Positions 46,428 to 59,800 of a DNA stretch of 64,000 nt are shown here, in pieces. Below the pieces are notes generated by a model, which was not told the origin of the DNA, searched no databases, and saw only the letters and a list, made by a program, of their open reading frames with translations. The position numbers and the translations under genes were made by a program. The first letter of the stretch is position 1. The number at the start of each line of letters is the position of its first letter. Origin of the DNA: Odiellus spinosus. Taxonomy: Eukaryota > Arthropoda > Arachnida > Opiliones > Phalangiidae. Where the stretch lies: contig OY987237.1 in assembly GCA_963920705.1 (NCBI GenBank), forward strand, positions 5,424,601 through 5,488,600, read 5' to 3'.

Positions 46428-46727
46428 AGCTACGGTCACACTAGTTGCGTTCATACTAGGCCTTGGAATCGATTTAAACCGTTTCAAAACGTTTCGCTAG
46501 AGTCGTGTGAACAGGAAACCGTCTTATCTCGAATTTTAAGAGATAACCGCTTCGGGAACCAGTTTCATACCGATTCGGTTTCAACAACCGATAGGTGAAG
46601 CTACAATAAATCGATTTATAAAGTTAATGTGTGAACAAGTGAGGCTTAAAACGATTCCTGGAGATTTGAATATCGGTTTGATTATATCGTTTCGAATCGA
46701 TTAAGAAATGCTAGTGTGACCGTAGCT
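46428..46727 (+). mobile_element. 300-bp MITE with perfect 17-bp terminal inverted repeats
   Basis: The ends are AGCTACGGTCACACTAG and CTAGTGTGACCGTAGCT, perfect inverses. The interior carries the CGTTCATACTAGGCC...AACAACCGATAGG sequence shared with the truncated copy at 5179-5397. No clear target duplication is visible. It is non-coding. Confidence 0.85.
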
Positions 46728-46730
46728 AAT

Positions 46731-46873
46731 CACTTGTTGAAACCGAATCTCGAAGCAGTTTCGAGAAATCGAATCAAATCGATTCGAAAAAAGACGGTTT
46801 CCAGTTCATACGACTCCAGCAAAACGTTTTGAACCGGTTTAAATTGAAACCAAGGCATAGTACGAACGCAGCT
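46731..46873 (-). repeat. Inverted partial copy of the same MITE family
   Basis: Read on the minus strand it starts AGCTGCGTTCGTACTATGCC and continues through AAACCGGTTCAAAACGTTTT and GGAAACCGTCTTTTTTCGAA to CAACAAGT. It lies head to tail against the complete element at 46428-46727, so the locus is a compound or nested insertion. Confidence 0.75.
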
Positions 46874-47689
46874 GTACTATGTTTCAATATATTTTTAAGG
46901 TTATCGATGCAAGAGAGTATCAAGAAAAAATAAATAAAATCCTAAAGTGCAACGGTAAACAAGGTTTAGGGGTATTGGTCTAGGGTTTTTTTTTGGCAGG
47001 GGAGGGTGAAAAAGGGTATGTTTGTTCTCAGCTATAGAAGTAAAAAAAAACGAATAACGGGAAGCGTAAATTTTGGTTCGTTTTTAAATTCTCTAAGGAA
47101 TTCAAAAATCCAAAAAATTAATTGGAACTTAATGTAATTTATAGAAAATCACGTATTATTAGGGTTCTTCTAACGTGTTTTAACATTTTGAAGATTAATT
47201 ACGGTATTAAATTATATCAAGGTTGTTTTAATTTAAAAATACGCGTTTCTTCCTAAAACAATTGTACGGCGGAAGAAACATTTCTACAGGCGTTCTATGG
47301 GAAACTAATGGTAAACTTTTATCCTGACGGAGACCTTTACCTCAAGTACAAATGCAATACGGTAAACACATTTGTACAGGCGCATAACTAATTCATTTCA
47401 AATCACACATTTTTTTTGTTATAATCTAGGTTATAGGAAATGTGAAGGAATATTTTTGGCATTAGGATGAAATAATGAATATATCTTTAAAATAAGTCAA
47501 ATGGATTAGGGTAAAGCTTAATTTTTGTAAGATTTAAATTGATTTTATCTTAGTGGACTATTTTAAGTTGATAATTTAATTTTTGATTAAATCCAAATGA
47601 AAATTGAGTAGGATTTTCGGAAGGATCGTTAAAAACGATTCAAAATATATATATATATCCATCAGTTCGAATAAATTCGGGATCACAAT
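46874..47689. other. No recognisable gene
   Basis: AT-rich spacer. I see nothing assignable. Confidence 0.5.
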
Positions 47690-47806
47690 GAATCCAGCTT
47701 ATCCTATTTTCTGTGTAAGTTATAAATTTAATAGGCCTATTAAAATGATCAGAAATCGATAGTAAAAATCACGTTGTTAGATTGCATTCTCCCTTTAAAT
47801 ATATTC
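47690..47806 (+). repeat. Dispersed GGTTGCATTCTCCC repeat
   Basis: Ends ATCACGTTGTTAGATTGCAT plus TCTCCCTTTAA after an ATCAGAAATCGATAG tract, matching the family end at 31925-32042 with few changes. Confidence 0.6.
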
Positions 47807-48410
47807 CAAATTGTGTATATTTTTTCTATTATTAAATTATCGAAATAAATTAATTCCATTGCCGTTTCCGATAACCGAAATGTTATATCATGTTTGTAAG
47901 TGTTTAAAATTAAAATAATTTTTATATTATTTGTAATATTTGAAAAATATTTTACACTAATTAGAAAAGTCTTATTCAGGTGATATTTTACAAAGACATT
48001 CTTTAAACCCTCTTAATTCCATACCTTTATTACGAATAAATATTGTTATCTTACAGTGACGGCTGAATGCCACACAAAGGAGGGAAAATAAGTTAATTAG
48101 GATCTAGTAATGAGTTTCGAGCATACCGCGCCTGGAACCTTATTGGAAATAAGAATATCACGAAGTAAAATGGAACATAGTACGCGCTGGATCCCTCCCC
48201 ATTTTCTATATAGCCCACCGCAAATTCCAATTTTGCGAGATATTATGGGGAGTGTATGGCCATAAAGTCTCACGAGACAACCGCGCATCCTGGGCTCGAA
48301 TCTATAACATAGAGTACGTCAGTACCAAAATATAGTAAATCTATATATTTATATTGCAGGCCTTTTGGATCAACACTCCCTTAAAAATATGTAATTTTGA
48401 AAATTTTAAT
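47807..48410. other. No recognisable gene
   Basis: AT-rich spacer left of the tandem duplication. No coding content recognised. Confidence 0.5.
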
Positions 48411-48740
48411 TACTTCTTTCGTATTGAACCTAAATCACATTCGACCGAATATAACTATTTAAGGTTATTTTTAGTTTAATTTTTGTTTGTAATGTTTACT
48501 GGTATATTAGGTCTATACATAATTTTCGATAAAGGGGTAAAATAAAAGGCTGATAAAGGAGGCCGGAATTTATTGCATAGCAGGATTGCCAGGAGCTTGT
48601 GAGCGCAGTTCAGAACAATTCAGTTCCAAAACTGAACTGCTAGCCTTTCTCTCTGTATTTGAATGATAAGAAATCAATAAAATCTCTTGTTGTTAGGTTG
48701 CATTCCATCTAGGAATCCCCTAAACGGCGTTTCAATATTT

Positions 48741-49755
48741 TATATTAATACACTAAATTAATTAACTTAATACATTAATACACTAAATTAATACATTAAT
48801 ACACTAAATTAATACATTAATACACTAAATTAAATTAATACATTAATACACTAAATTAAATTAATACATTAATACACTAAATTAAATTAATACATTAATA
48901 TACTAAATTAAATTAATACATTAATATACTAAATTAAATTAATACATTAATATACTAAATTAAATTAATACATTAATATTCTAAATTAAATTAATACATT
49001 AATATACTAAATTAAATTAATACATTAATATACTAAATTAAATTAATACATTAATATACTAAATTAAATTAATACATTAATATACTAAATTAAATTAATA
49101 CATTAATATACTAAATTAAATTAATACATTAATATACTAAATTAAATTAATACATTAATATACTAAATTAAATTAATACATTAATATACTAAATTAAATT
49201 AATACATTAATATACTAAATTAAATTAATACATTAATATACTAAATTAAATTAATACATTAATATACTAAATTAAATTAATACATTAATATACTAAATTA
49301 AATTAATACATTAATATACTAAATTAAATTAATACATTAATATACTAAATTAAATTAATACATTAATATACTAAATTAAATTAATACATTAATATACTAA
49401 ATTAAATTAATACATTAATATACTAAATTAAATTAATACATTAATATACTAAATTAAATTAATACATTAATATACTAAATTAAATTAATTCATTAATATA
49501 CTAAATTAAATTAATATATTAATATACTAAATTAAATTAATATATTAATATATTAATATACTAAATTAAATTAATATATTAATATATTAATATACTAAAT
49601 TAAATTAATATATTAATATATTAATATACTAAATTAAATTAATATATTAATATATTAATATACTAAATTAAATTAATATATTAATATACTTAATTAAATT
49701 AATATATTAATAAACTAAATTAATTAAATTAATATATTAATATATTTAATATTTC
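48741..49755 (+). repeat. 26-bp AT-only satellite, left copy
   Basis: The unit is TACTAAATTAAATTAATACA plus TTAATA, about 38 units. It begins with shorter units lacking AAATT and ends with TATTAATA-rich units of altered length. Nearly all bases are A or T. Confidence 0.95.
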
Positions 49756-49758
49756 TGG

Positions 49759-49891
49759 TCTAAAGCACCGTTTCAATCAAGATGTTTTGGCCAAAAAAGT
49801 AACTTTTTCGTGGTAACTATAAATTTACCTTAGTTATGATGAAAAAAATACTTTTTGCCCAAAAATTCTTGATTGAAAACGAGCCTTTAGA
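49759..49891. mobile_element. 133-bp foldback element, left copy
   Basis: TCTAAAGCACCGTTTCAATC at the left and, read from the right, TCTAAAGGCTCGTTTTCAAT form a long imperfect inverted repeat that continues through CAAG, TTTGG/CAAAAA and GTAACT-like motifs almost to the centre. It sits directly at the edge of the 26-bp satellite. The target duplication is unclear. Confidence 0.75.
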
Positions 49892-51627
49892 TAATAAACC
49901 ACATATAGATCCTTAATTTATAAAATTACTCGACGGAAAGCTCACATTAAAGTTTTAAAAGTAATATTTCAGTATCGTGTACTAAATTTTTCTTGCAAGC
50001 ATACGCGAAATATTCTATATCAATTGCACCTAAGTTGGTCGTGTTAAATTATAATCTTACAGGTGAAGTTAGAAAATATCTTTCGCGGCGAACTATAGCC
50101 AAAAACCATAAAAGTAGATCAAAATAACCCAAAAATGTAATTCGACGAACTCGTGCCGACATTATTTAACTGGAACAAAAATATATAAAGCGAGCTACAT
50201 GATAACATAAAGCCCAACTTTGGTGGAAAATCGTACGTGATATAAAGTTTTTTTCTCTTTTCAGAAAGCACGTCGTAAGATAATAAAGGCCAACATTGTA
50301 GAGATTTCTATCGCTTCATACCAACGACAGAAGAAAAATGTTCCCCAAAAGGCTAAAAATAAACTCTGTATTTCAATTCTATTTTTATTATTTAGAAATA
50401 GAATGAAAACAGTTTTATTTTGACAAATATGTTTTGGTTTTTCCTTACTTTGAATATGGACGATTAATTTTTAATTATCTTAAAGAACTTTGCAAAAGTT
50501 TCGCTTAATTCTTATGCCTAGATTCGCAAATAAGAAACACTTATTTTATATTAAATATTTTATATTGGTGTCTGTGCTGCGCTATTAAACAGTCTGTTAA
50601 TGATACTCAACACGGTTATTTCTTTCGCTAAAATCTCTTTCGTCTGTCTCTCTAACAAACTCTTATCTGAAACAGGTTTATACACAAATAGCGAGCTAAA
50701 AGGGTTCACCTGAGAATGTTCTGGTAATCCACGATAAAACCATGACTTATGTCTTGAATCGAAGCTTCGGTTTAACCAAATATCTCTTCTGAAAATATTT
50801 TTAGGCTCCCTTTTGTAGAAGTAATCTTTCTCCGAACACGTTTAATAATACACCCGCGCATCGTAGGTAAAATATTTTTTCTCCTCTTGTATTTTTCTAG
50901 GCTTAAGAAAGATAAAAAATAGTCGATAGTTAAACTCGAACTTCGTGACATTGCCTTGATGGATGTAGAAAACTTCCGCGAAATTTTTTTATCCCCAAAA
51001 TTGAATTTCTCCGTAACTTGGACGGAAAGCCAGCCCCGTAAGCTTGCTTTTGGACGCGCAGGGAAGATTGTCCTATTTTCTTACCCATCCATGTCAAGGT
51101 AAATTCAAAATATGTTTTCACCGCTTACAAACCTAACCTTCCTTTGTTACGTTATTTCTTAGCTTTACCCGTATTGCAAACTCGAAATAGTTCGTTTTAG
51201 AGTTGGATTTAATATCAGTTGTCAGTGCGTAAGAAGCTAACCCCCTTCTTATCTCTATTATTTAGTTTCTCATGGATACTCAAAGGGATCCTTGATTTAC
51301 TTCTTTCGTATTGAACCTAAATCACATTCGACCGAATATAACTATTTAAGGTTATTTTTAGTTTAATTTTTGTTTGTAATGTTTACTGGTATATTAGGTC
51401 TATACATAATTTTCGATAAAGGGGTAAAATAAAAGGCTGATAAAGGAGGCCGGAATTTATTGCATAGCAGGATTGCCAGGAGCTTGTGAGCGCAGTTCAG
51501 AACAATTCAGTTCCAAAACTGAACTGCTAGCCTTTCTCTCTGTATTTGAATGATAAGAAATCAATAAAATCTCTTGTTGTTAGGTTGCATTCCATCTAGG
51601 AATCCCCTAAACGGCGTTTCAATATTT

Positions 51628-52634
51628 TATATTAATACACTAAATTAATTAACTTAATACATTAATACACTAAATTAATACATTAATACACTAAATTAAT
51701 ACATTAATACACTAAATTAAATTAATACATTAATACACTAAATTAAATTAATACATTAATACACTAAATTAAATTAATACATTAATATACTAAATTAAAT
51801 TAATACATTAATATACTAAATTAAATTAATACATTAATATACTAAATTAAATTAATACATTAATATTCTAAATTAAATTAATACATTAATATACTAAATT
51901 AAATTAATACATTAATATACTAAATTAAATTAATACATTAATATACTAAATTAAATTAATACATTAATATACTAAATTAAATTAATACATTAATATACTA
52001 AATTAAATTAATACATTAATATACTAAATTAAATTAATACATTAATATACTAAATTAAATTAATACATTAATATACTAAATTAAATTAATACATTAATAT
52101 ACTAAATTAAATTAATACATTAATATACTAAATTAAATTAATACATTAATATACTAAATTAAATTAATACATTAATATACTAAATTAAATTAATACATTA
52201 ATATACTAAATTAAATTAATACATTAATATACTAAATTAAATTAATACATTAATATACTAAATTAAATTAATACATTAATATACTAAATTAAATTAATAC
52301 ATTAATATACTAAATTAAATTAATACATTAATATACTAAATTAAATTAATACATTAATATACTAAATTAAATTAATACATTAATATACTAAATTAAATTA
52401 ATTCATTAATATACTAAATTAAATTAATATATTAATATACTAAATTAAATTAATATATTAATATATTAATATACTAAATTAAATTAATATATTAATATAT
52501 TAATATACTAAATTAAATTAATATATTAATATATTAATATACTAAATTAAATTAATATATTAATATACTTAATTAAATTAATATATTAATAAACTAAATT
52601 AATTAAATTAATATATTAATATATTTAATATTTC
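51628..52634 (+). repeat. 26-bp AT-only satellite, right copy
   Basis: The counterpart of 48741-49755 inside the right duplication copy, with the same variant units in the same order (for example the single ATATTCTAAA and the AATTAATTCATT units) and one 8-bp TATTAATA step fewer. Confidence 0.95.
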
Positions 52635-52637
52635 TGG

Positions 52638-52770
52638 TCTAAAGCACCGTTTCAATCAAGATGTTTTGGCCAAAAAAGTAACTTTTTCGTGGTAACTATA
52701 AATTTACCTTAGTTATGATGAAAAAAATACTTTTTGCCCAAAAATTCTTGATTGAAAACGAGCCTTTAGA
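52638..52770. mobile_element. 133-bp foldback element, right copy
   Basis: The duplicate of the element at 49759-49891, carried by the tandem duplication and not an independent insertion. Confidence 0.75.
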
Positions 52771-54176
52771 TAATAAACCACATATAGATCCTTAATTTAT
52801 AAAATTACTCGACGGAAAGCTCACATTAAAGTTTTAAAAGTAATATTTCAGTATCGTGTACTAAATTTTTCTTGCAAGCATACGCGAAATATTCTATATC
52901 AATTGCACCTAAGTTGGTCGTGTTAAATTATAATCTTACAGGTGAAGTTAGAAAATATCTTTCGCGGCGAACTATAGCCAAAAACCATAAAAGTAGATCA
53001 AAATAACCCAAAAATGTAATTCGACGAACTCGTGCCGACATTATTTAACTGGAACAAAAATATATAAAGCGAGCTACATGATAACATAAAGCCCAACTTT
53101 GGTGGAAAATCGTACGTGATATAAAGTTTTTTTCTCTTTTCAGAAAGCACGTCGTAAGATAATAAAGGCCAACATTGTAGAGATTTCTATCGCTTCATAC
53201 CAACGACAGAAGAAAAATGTTCCCCAAAAGGCTAAAAATAAACTCTGTATTTCAATTCTATTTTTATTATTTAGAAATAGAATGAAAACAGTTTTATTTT
53301 GACAAATATGTTTTGGTTTTTCCTTACTTTGAATATGGACGATTAATTTTTAATTATCTTAAAGAACTTTGCAAAAGTTTCGCTTAATTCTTATGCCTAG
53401 ATTCGCAAATAAGAAACACTTATTTTATATTAAATATTTTATATTGGTGTCTGTGCTGCGCTATTAAACAGTCTGTTAATGATACTCAACACGGTTATTT
53501 CTTTCGCTAAAATCTCTTTCGTCTGTCTCTCTAACAAACTCTTATCTGAAACAGGTTTATACACAAATAGCGAGCTAAAAGGGTTCACCTGAGAATGTTC
53601 TGGTAATCCACGATAAAACCATGACTTATGTCTTGAATCGAAGCTTCGGTTTAACCAAATATCTCTTCTGAAAATATTTTTAGGCTCCCTTTTGTAGAAG
53701 TAATCTTTCTCCGAACACGTTTAATAATACACCCGCGCATCGTAGGTAAAATATTTTTTCTCCTCTTGTATTTTTCTAGGCTTAAGAAAGATAAAAAATA
53801 GTCGATAGTTAAACTCGAACTTCGTGACATTGCCTTGATGGATGTAGAAAACTTCCGCGAAATTTTTTTATCCCCAAAATTGAATTTCTCCGTAACTTGG
53901 ACGGAAAGCCAGCCCCGTAAGCTTGCTTTTGGACGCGCAGGGAAGATTGTCCTATTTTCTTACCCATCCATGTCAAGGTAAATTCAAAATATGTTTTCAC
54001 CGCTTACAAACCTAACCTTCCTTTGTTACGTTATTTCTTAGCTTTACCCGTATTGCAAACTCGAAATAGTTCGTTTTAGAGTTGGATTTAATATCAGTTG
54101 TCAGTGCGTAAGAAGCTAACCCCCTTCTTATCTCTATTATTTAGTTTCTCATGGATACTCAAAGGGATCCTTGATT

Positions 54177-56546
54177 GGATCGTGCTGCAATCTTATACTG
54201 AAGGAGAACCGATTTCTTATCCGTGACTCAGGATAAAGATAGTCCAACGCCTAGGGTTATTTTTCCCCAGTACGTTATAATAGTCAATCAGTTGACCACC
54301 TAGAAAACCGACAGATCAATTTGTTCAACACGATTCTCAGAGGTTACCAAAGTATATACTTTTTTTTTTTACACTTAAAATAAATTATGCCAAGTCAGCC
54401 TTGCACAAATATACATCATGGTAACAAATTGACAAGTTAGTTTTTCTAAAGGTAATAAAGTACCCTTAAATGAAGTATATACGAGTCTGTGGAAACTATC
54501 GAAACTGACTAACAACTGGATAATATATTATTAAAATGTCCGCAGTGAATTTATTCGTTAACAGTTTAGAAGCAAATATCTTTTAGTTTCGATCTAAGGC
54601 CTTTAAATTCTGCATTACAAATATAAAACTTATTTCTTCTGATCGTATTCTGTTTCAGTTTTCCATTTTAAACCATTTCTGTGTAAATTAAGCAATTTGT
54701 TTATCATTGGAAAAGCAAATTTTTTCGTTATTCTGGGGGAGCACATTGAAATGAGAAGTAAAACAGACGTCACTCGTATTTAAAAACAATCTCGTGAATT
54801 TATTCAATTTCTAAAAATAAAATTCACGAGTTTGACTCCAGAAAAGACACCCGAATCGACTCAGGTAGACACGAGGTTCCTAAACAAAAACCAGTTTCAT
54901 ACGCTTTTGTTTACACCATCACCGAAAACGTTCTAAACTTATTAACCCTGGGCAATAATTTAATTCTTGGACAAGGTATCCTACATTTTAGATTTAGGGA
55001 ATAGGAGTTTGAAAGTAAAAACAAAAAAAAAAGCCAATCTTTCTTAGGCTCCGTATCCAACAGAGAAATTGCAAACTTAAAAAAAATGAAGCGGATTACT
55101 ACACAATGTTAAAATGAACACGAAATAAAGTAGTTTTCTCCAGTCGAAAAATATTACTTGAAAAGTCAACTAGGTATATACCTTCATTGTCCAATAAATG
55201 TTTGCAATACATCAAAGGTAAAGGCGTATTCATACACAATAATAAACTTCAGATTATAAAAATAGTTTATATAGTATGAGTAAATAATACGAACTTAAAA
55301 AATCTTAACTACTTTTCTTCAAACAAATTTAAAAAAACTATCGAAAATTGACGCGGATTTATACTGAATAATAATTCTAATATGGTTTGAAAGTAGTCTT
55401 GCAAACTATGGTTAAACTTTATATTACACATATAGAAGACCTATCTTGGCAGCTAGGTAGTACCAAGGGATTTTTTTTTTACCTTCCTAGTGAATCTAGT
55501 TCAAGATTTAAGACTTCCCGAGCTAGAATCGTATAGTTTACAGCTTGAAGAAAGCCCAAAGTCGCCAAGGTTACCTTTGTTTTTAAAGAAACTGGATTAT
55601 CTCTATAAAGGAGTGTTTTTGTCTTGAAACGAGCTGAAAACTGAGACTTATTTTGAAACAATTTATAAAAGCCATGCAGGATAAAAAAATATCAAGAAAA
55701 GAAAAACTATTAAGGGGTCTGAAGCCGTATCCTAACTATCCAAGACGAAAAAAAAAAGAGAGAAAATTTACAGAAAATCCCCACGAGACTCGAGGTAAGG
55801 CTCAGTTACTATAGAATCAGTTTAAAACTTCTACACGGTCAAAGCTGTAAGCTCCTATCAATCACGGTGAAATAGAATCATAGATCTTAGAGGATACCCA
55901 ACTTTACTACGAACTGAAAACTAAAATTGTTTAGGAAGAAGAACTATCCGTCTTGTTCGAGTTAATGGAGATATATTTGGGTTGCGGATAAAAAAGGGCT
56001 AGTAGGTTTTTTTAATGAAATCCTTCCTTGTTTAGATTAATACCTGTTACCTGTTCTTAAAAGAATTATTGTAGATAATTCTATACTACGCAATGTATTC
56101 GACTTATTTGAGTTAATTGTGATATATTAGCGAGAAAGATACCGTACATATAAAAAATTACTACCTGTATAGCTTTAAACGTGTTACTTGATACAAGTCG
56201 AACGAATTTGTATCGTAAAAGAGAGGAAATACCTATAAAAGTTTCATTCCATTTTTTTTTTTTTTTTTTTCAGTCGTAAAATTTAATTCAAACCTTAGAT
56301 ACTAAGGAGGCCGTTATAACATACACTTACACTGAAACTCCGTGTCAAGTGGATATTGCAGCATTTACAAAGCTAAACTTGACTATAATTCGTGTTATTT
56401 ACTTTACAAGAAACTATATTTGGACTGAAATCTCAGTTATAGCTATAAGGAAGAGATATCTGATATCCCAAGAGTGCATTTTTGCTTAGCTGCGCCTTAA
56501 AAGATATATTTGTACCAGATCCGACGCGAAATTTAATTAAATATAA
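54177..56546. other. No recognisable gene
   Basis: AT-rich sequence with a small hairpin (CTCGTGAATTTATTC against AAATTCACGAG, about 54792-54833) and a T tract at 56253-56271. No coding or RNA gene is seen. Confidence 0.5.
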
Positions 56547-56553
56547 TGTATAC

Positions 56554-56890
56554 CAGAAGCCAATGAAACCCTCCTTTGAAGTCTACTACTCTAAGGTTCG
56601 ATATAGCGCTCCTCTCTGTATGGGTAAAATTCACAGTTTTAGGAGATCGGAGGGGTCCTACTACATACCCCCTGTCTACGGAAAATTGGAAATTCTCTCT
56701 CTCCACAAACGACGACGTTTTTTTGACGAACTCCAAGGCTGCTAGAGATATTCGCTCGACGAACTCCCGCTCCGAAAATATCTACCGTTAGGAGGCGTAC
56801 GAATCGCGCTTTTTGAAACTAACCCATACAGAGAGGGGTAGACAAGACCCGGGAGTAATAGACTTCAAAGGAGGGTTTCATCGGCGTCTG
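56554..56890 (+). mobile_element. Foldback MITE with 7-bp target duplication, copy 3
   Basis: A 337-bp copy in the same orientation as 4298-4634, starting CAGAAGCCAATGAAACCCTC. It is flanked by an exact 7-bp duplication TGTATAC (56547-56553 and 56891-56897). Each terminus carries one substitution (CCAATG on the left, GGCGTCTG on the right). Confidence 0.9.
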
Positions 56891-56897
56891 TGTATAC

Positions 56898-59800
56898 GTG
56901 TATATTACACGAAGAAAGTAAGGTCCGAGAGGTTTCTATTTTTGCTTCGGTTACACTTGACCGATTCAACTTGTTTATGAAGAAGAAGCAAGTGAATAAT
57001 TCTGGGCACGTTCGAAGATAGTTTTAAAATATTCATACTCTTCATAGAGCCTATAATTTTTTTCCCACATTCAGATTTATATTGCAGGCGAGTGAACAAA
57101 ACTAAATTCTCTGGTAAAATTAACAAAATGGTAATTTCTAATGTATAACTTTTTGGATTAAAAGTAAATAAATTGCTAATAGAGATTAAAGTTTAAGGTC
57201 TTAAATTGTGTATAACAGTTATACGATAGCTATTCGTGTTTGGCGTCGTTAAAGGGAGATTCCTTATCGCGTGAGCCGGTAAATTACCGCGTAATTTACC
57301 AACTTTAAAATTACGGTAATTTAAGAACTCTATACGAGACATTCAAAGTAAAAATCATATCTGTAAATCCAAGTTTCAACTTACTTTACTCATAATGTCA
57401 GTAATTTAAGCTTTTTAAAACCTTTCCTTATTAGTAAATATATTCTTAACACTTTAAATTATTAAATGTGGGTCGAAGTACACATTAAAAAAAACTTAAA
57501 ATATTTATGATAAGCCATGGCATACTATCACAATATGATATATTGTTCAGTATACAAGCCAATCGATTGTCCAAACTCTATACATCAATTTTCCACCTTC
57601 AAAAAAAGAAAATACCAATATATATCTTTAGAAGAAAGTCATAAAAACAAACTGATTTTGGAAAAACCTTCACGGTAAGATAGGAAAACGTTTCCGGGCC
57701 AAGACGTCAGCTATGACTTGACAAAAGAGATCCGTTCCTCCCACCCTCTATAACCCTCCACCCGTTCCACTGTTATCCTTCAAAAACGGCAATGCTAGCC
57801 AAAATGAAAGGAGTATATATACTTTGTCTCGGAAATTATAAAGGAAAATCGTTAAAGTGTGGAAGACAAGGATTATTAACTCGAAACAGTCAATTCTAGT
57901 TAAAGATAGTGGGAAGAGGAGGTATCGTTTCTACTATAAAAAAAGGACTGGTTCAGAGAAAGACGCGCCAAATTTTATTATCGAGCACCTCACTTAGCTT
58001 ATTTATATTACGTGATAAAGTTTAATAGGCTTAGGCCTCTGTTAAAAAAAATTGGTTCGCGAGATTAAATTATCAGGAAATGAAATAAGAACTCTAAGTT
58101 AAATATTAATTAAATGGATTTAGCGCGATTCAAAGAGCGCATCTGTCACGACTCTTTAGATAGCGTTTGTCATGAGGATTCCAAAAACAAACGAAATTGG
58201 AGTTATTTAAATCTCATATTTTTATTTCATCGGAAGTGACGTCAAATGCGTTTTCGATTGAACTTCTGAAGAACTCTGAGGGAGACATTCTCACATAGTG
58301 TTTGTTTTTGCTTAATTAAGGAATTTTAAATATTTCCCAATTTATATATTTTCCTTCATAGTTTCTTCCGGGCTAACGTTTAAATTTTAAATCTCAGATT
58401 TTTAAATTATCCGCGTGCCGTCCTAACAATATGAAACAAACAAAATAGTCAAAAATAGAGAAGCCATAAAACCAAATTAAAAACCCTAGTAAGAAGGCGC
58501 AATTGGTTGGACTTTTTGCCTGAGCATCGAGGCCAAGCGATGTGAACGCTTCTAAAAGTGCTCGTTCAACCTTTCATAACACGAAATCCCACATCACTGT
58601 CAACTAAGGCGAGTAAAAAAGCCTATGTCACCTTGAGTTTATTTTCATTCTGCTATAGTGTCAGATGACATGATGTTGGGGGCCCTAATATAAAACGACA
58701 ATTGACAAATACAGTGAAAATGTTTCTACATCACATCAATAAAATTGGATGCTCAATAAAAAGTTTACAGTAAAACTTGAAGTTATCTATTTGGTAATTC
58801 GTGTCCCACATCAATTCTTTATTTGGGCTGAACTATCCATGGGGTCTCAACAAGAAGTAACTGACAGCGTCCTCGATAACTTGTCCTCAACAACTCGTGA
58901 GCATGGTTTTACACGACATTTGACTAGTAAAATTAATCATTAGTCAAGTTGACTAGCGAAACATTTTTGCCAAAATATTCATCTATCCCAATTTTTTTAA
59001 CAAATAACATCGATATTCGACAACACCTAATCAAGCAACCGGAGCGGTTTCAGAAATTTGGAGAGGACAAGAGTCATGAGAGAGTAACGGTGGGAAAAAT
59101 TTGTATAAGCAAGACAGAATAGACAAAGGCTCACCTGAGTCAACCCTCCATGGAAACTACTATCTAGAAAGTTCCCAATGAATCCAAAACATAACTTTGT
59201 TTTAGTGTTAGGAAATTCTAGGAGTTATATTTTTCACTTAGCTTTCCTTCTTGAGTTTATGCCCCCATATTTACCTCCCTGTAGTCAGTGACTATTAAAA
59301 TAGGTTATGATAAGGAGCTCACTAGTCAGGCCGACAACTAAAACAATACGTTGTGTAAAACTCTGGAGTCGTCTCAATGCGGGCCAATAAATAAGAAGAC
59401 GTCATTTTACGTTAACATAAAACTAACCTTATTTATAAACTAAGAATTAAAATAAGAATATCTTGTCACCGAGACTTACGACAGCTTTTGGTTAAAACTT
59501 AGGAGGATGATTATGGAAGCTTGCTCTTTCGCGGCAGAGCTGGAAGCTTACTTTCCCCCTTCAATCTTTCTCATTTCCGATTGTCTAACGAAGGAGTCGG
59601 TTCCTCCTAAAGAGTATAAAAGACAGTCATAAAAGAGGGTGGATAAGGGGTGGGATTTGTTCTAGTCCCTTGCCCATGAAACTCGTGCCCTAGCCCGCTC
59701 CACCTCACCGACCAAGAACAAGACGCCTAACTCTTTGCCTCCGTGGGGCCGACAATGTGAGCGGAACCTTATCGCGCCCTAAAACTCCGTTTTCCTCTAT

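Larger units (their letters stand above)
48411..51297 (+). repeat. Tandem segmental duplication, left copy (2,887 bp)
   Basis: The copy starts TACTTCTTTCGTATTGAACC and ends CAAAGGGATCCTTGATT, where the second copy begins at once. It carries a GGTTGCATTC repeat fragment, a 26-bp satellite, a foldback element and about 1.5 kb of unique sequence. An identical 63-codon minus-strand frame at 50930-51121 (and 53809-54000) has no recognisable domain and is probably not a gene. Confidence 0.95.
51298..54176 (+). repeat. Tandem segmental duplication, right copy (2,879 bp)
   Basis: It matches the left copy along its whole length in the stretches I compared. The length differs by 8 bp, all within the AT satellite: the offset is 2,887 before the satellite and 2,879 after it, equal to one TATTAATA unit. 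The near identity implies a very recent duplication or an assembly duplicate. Confidence 0.95.

Noticed and set aside
50930-51121. Small gene present twice (also at 53809-54000)
   Set aside because: The second copy is explained by the tandem duplication, and the 63-residue product has no recognisable feature.
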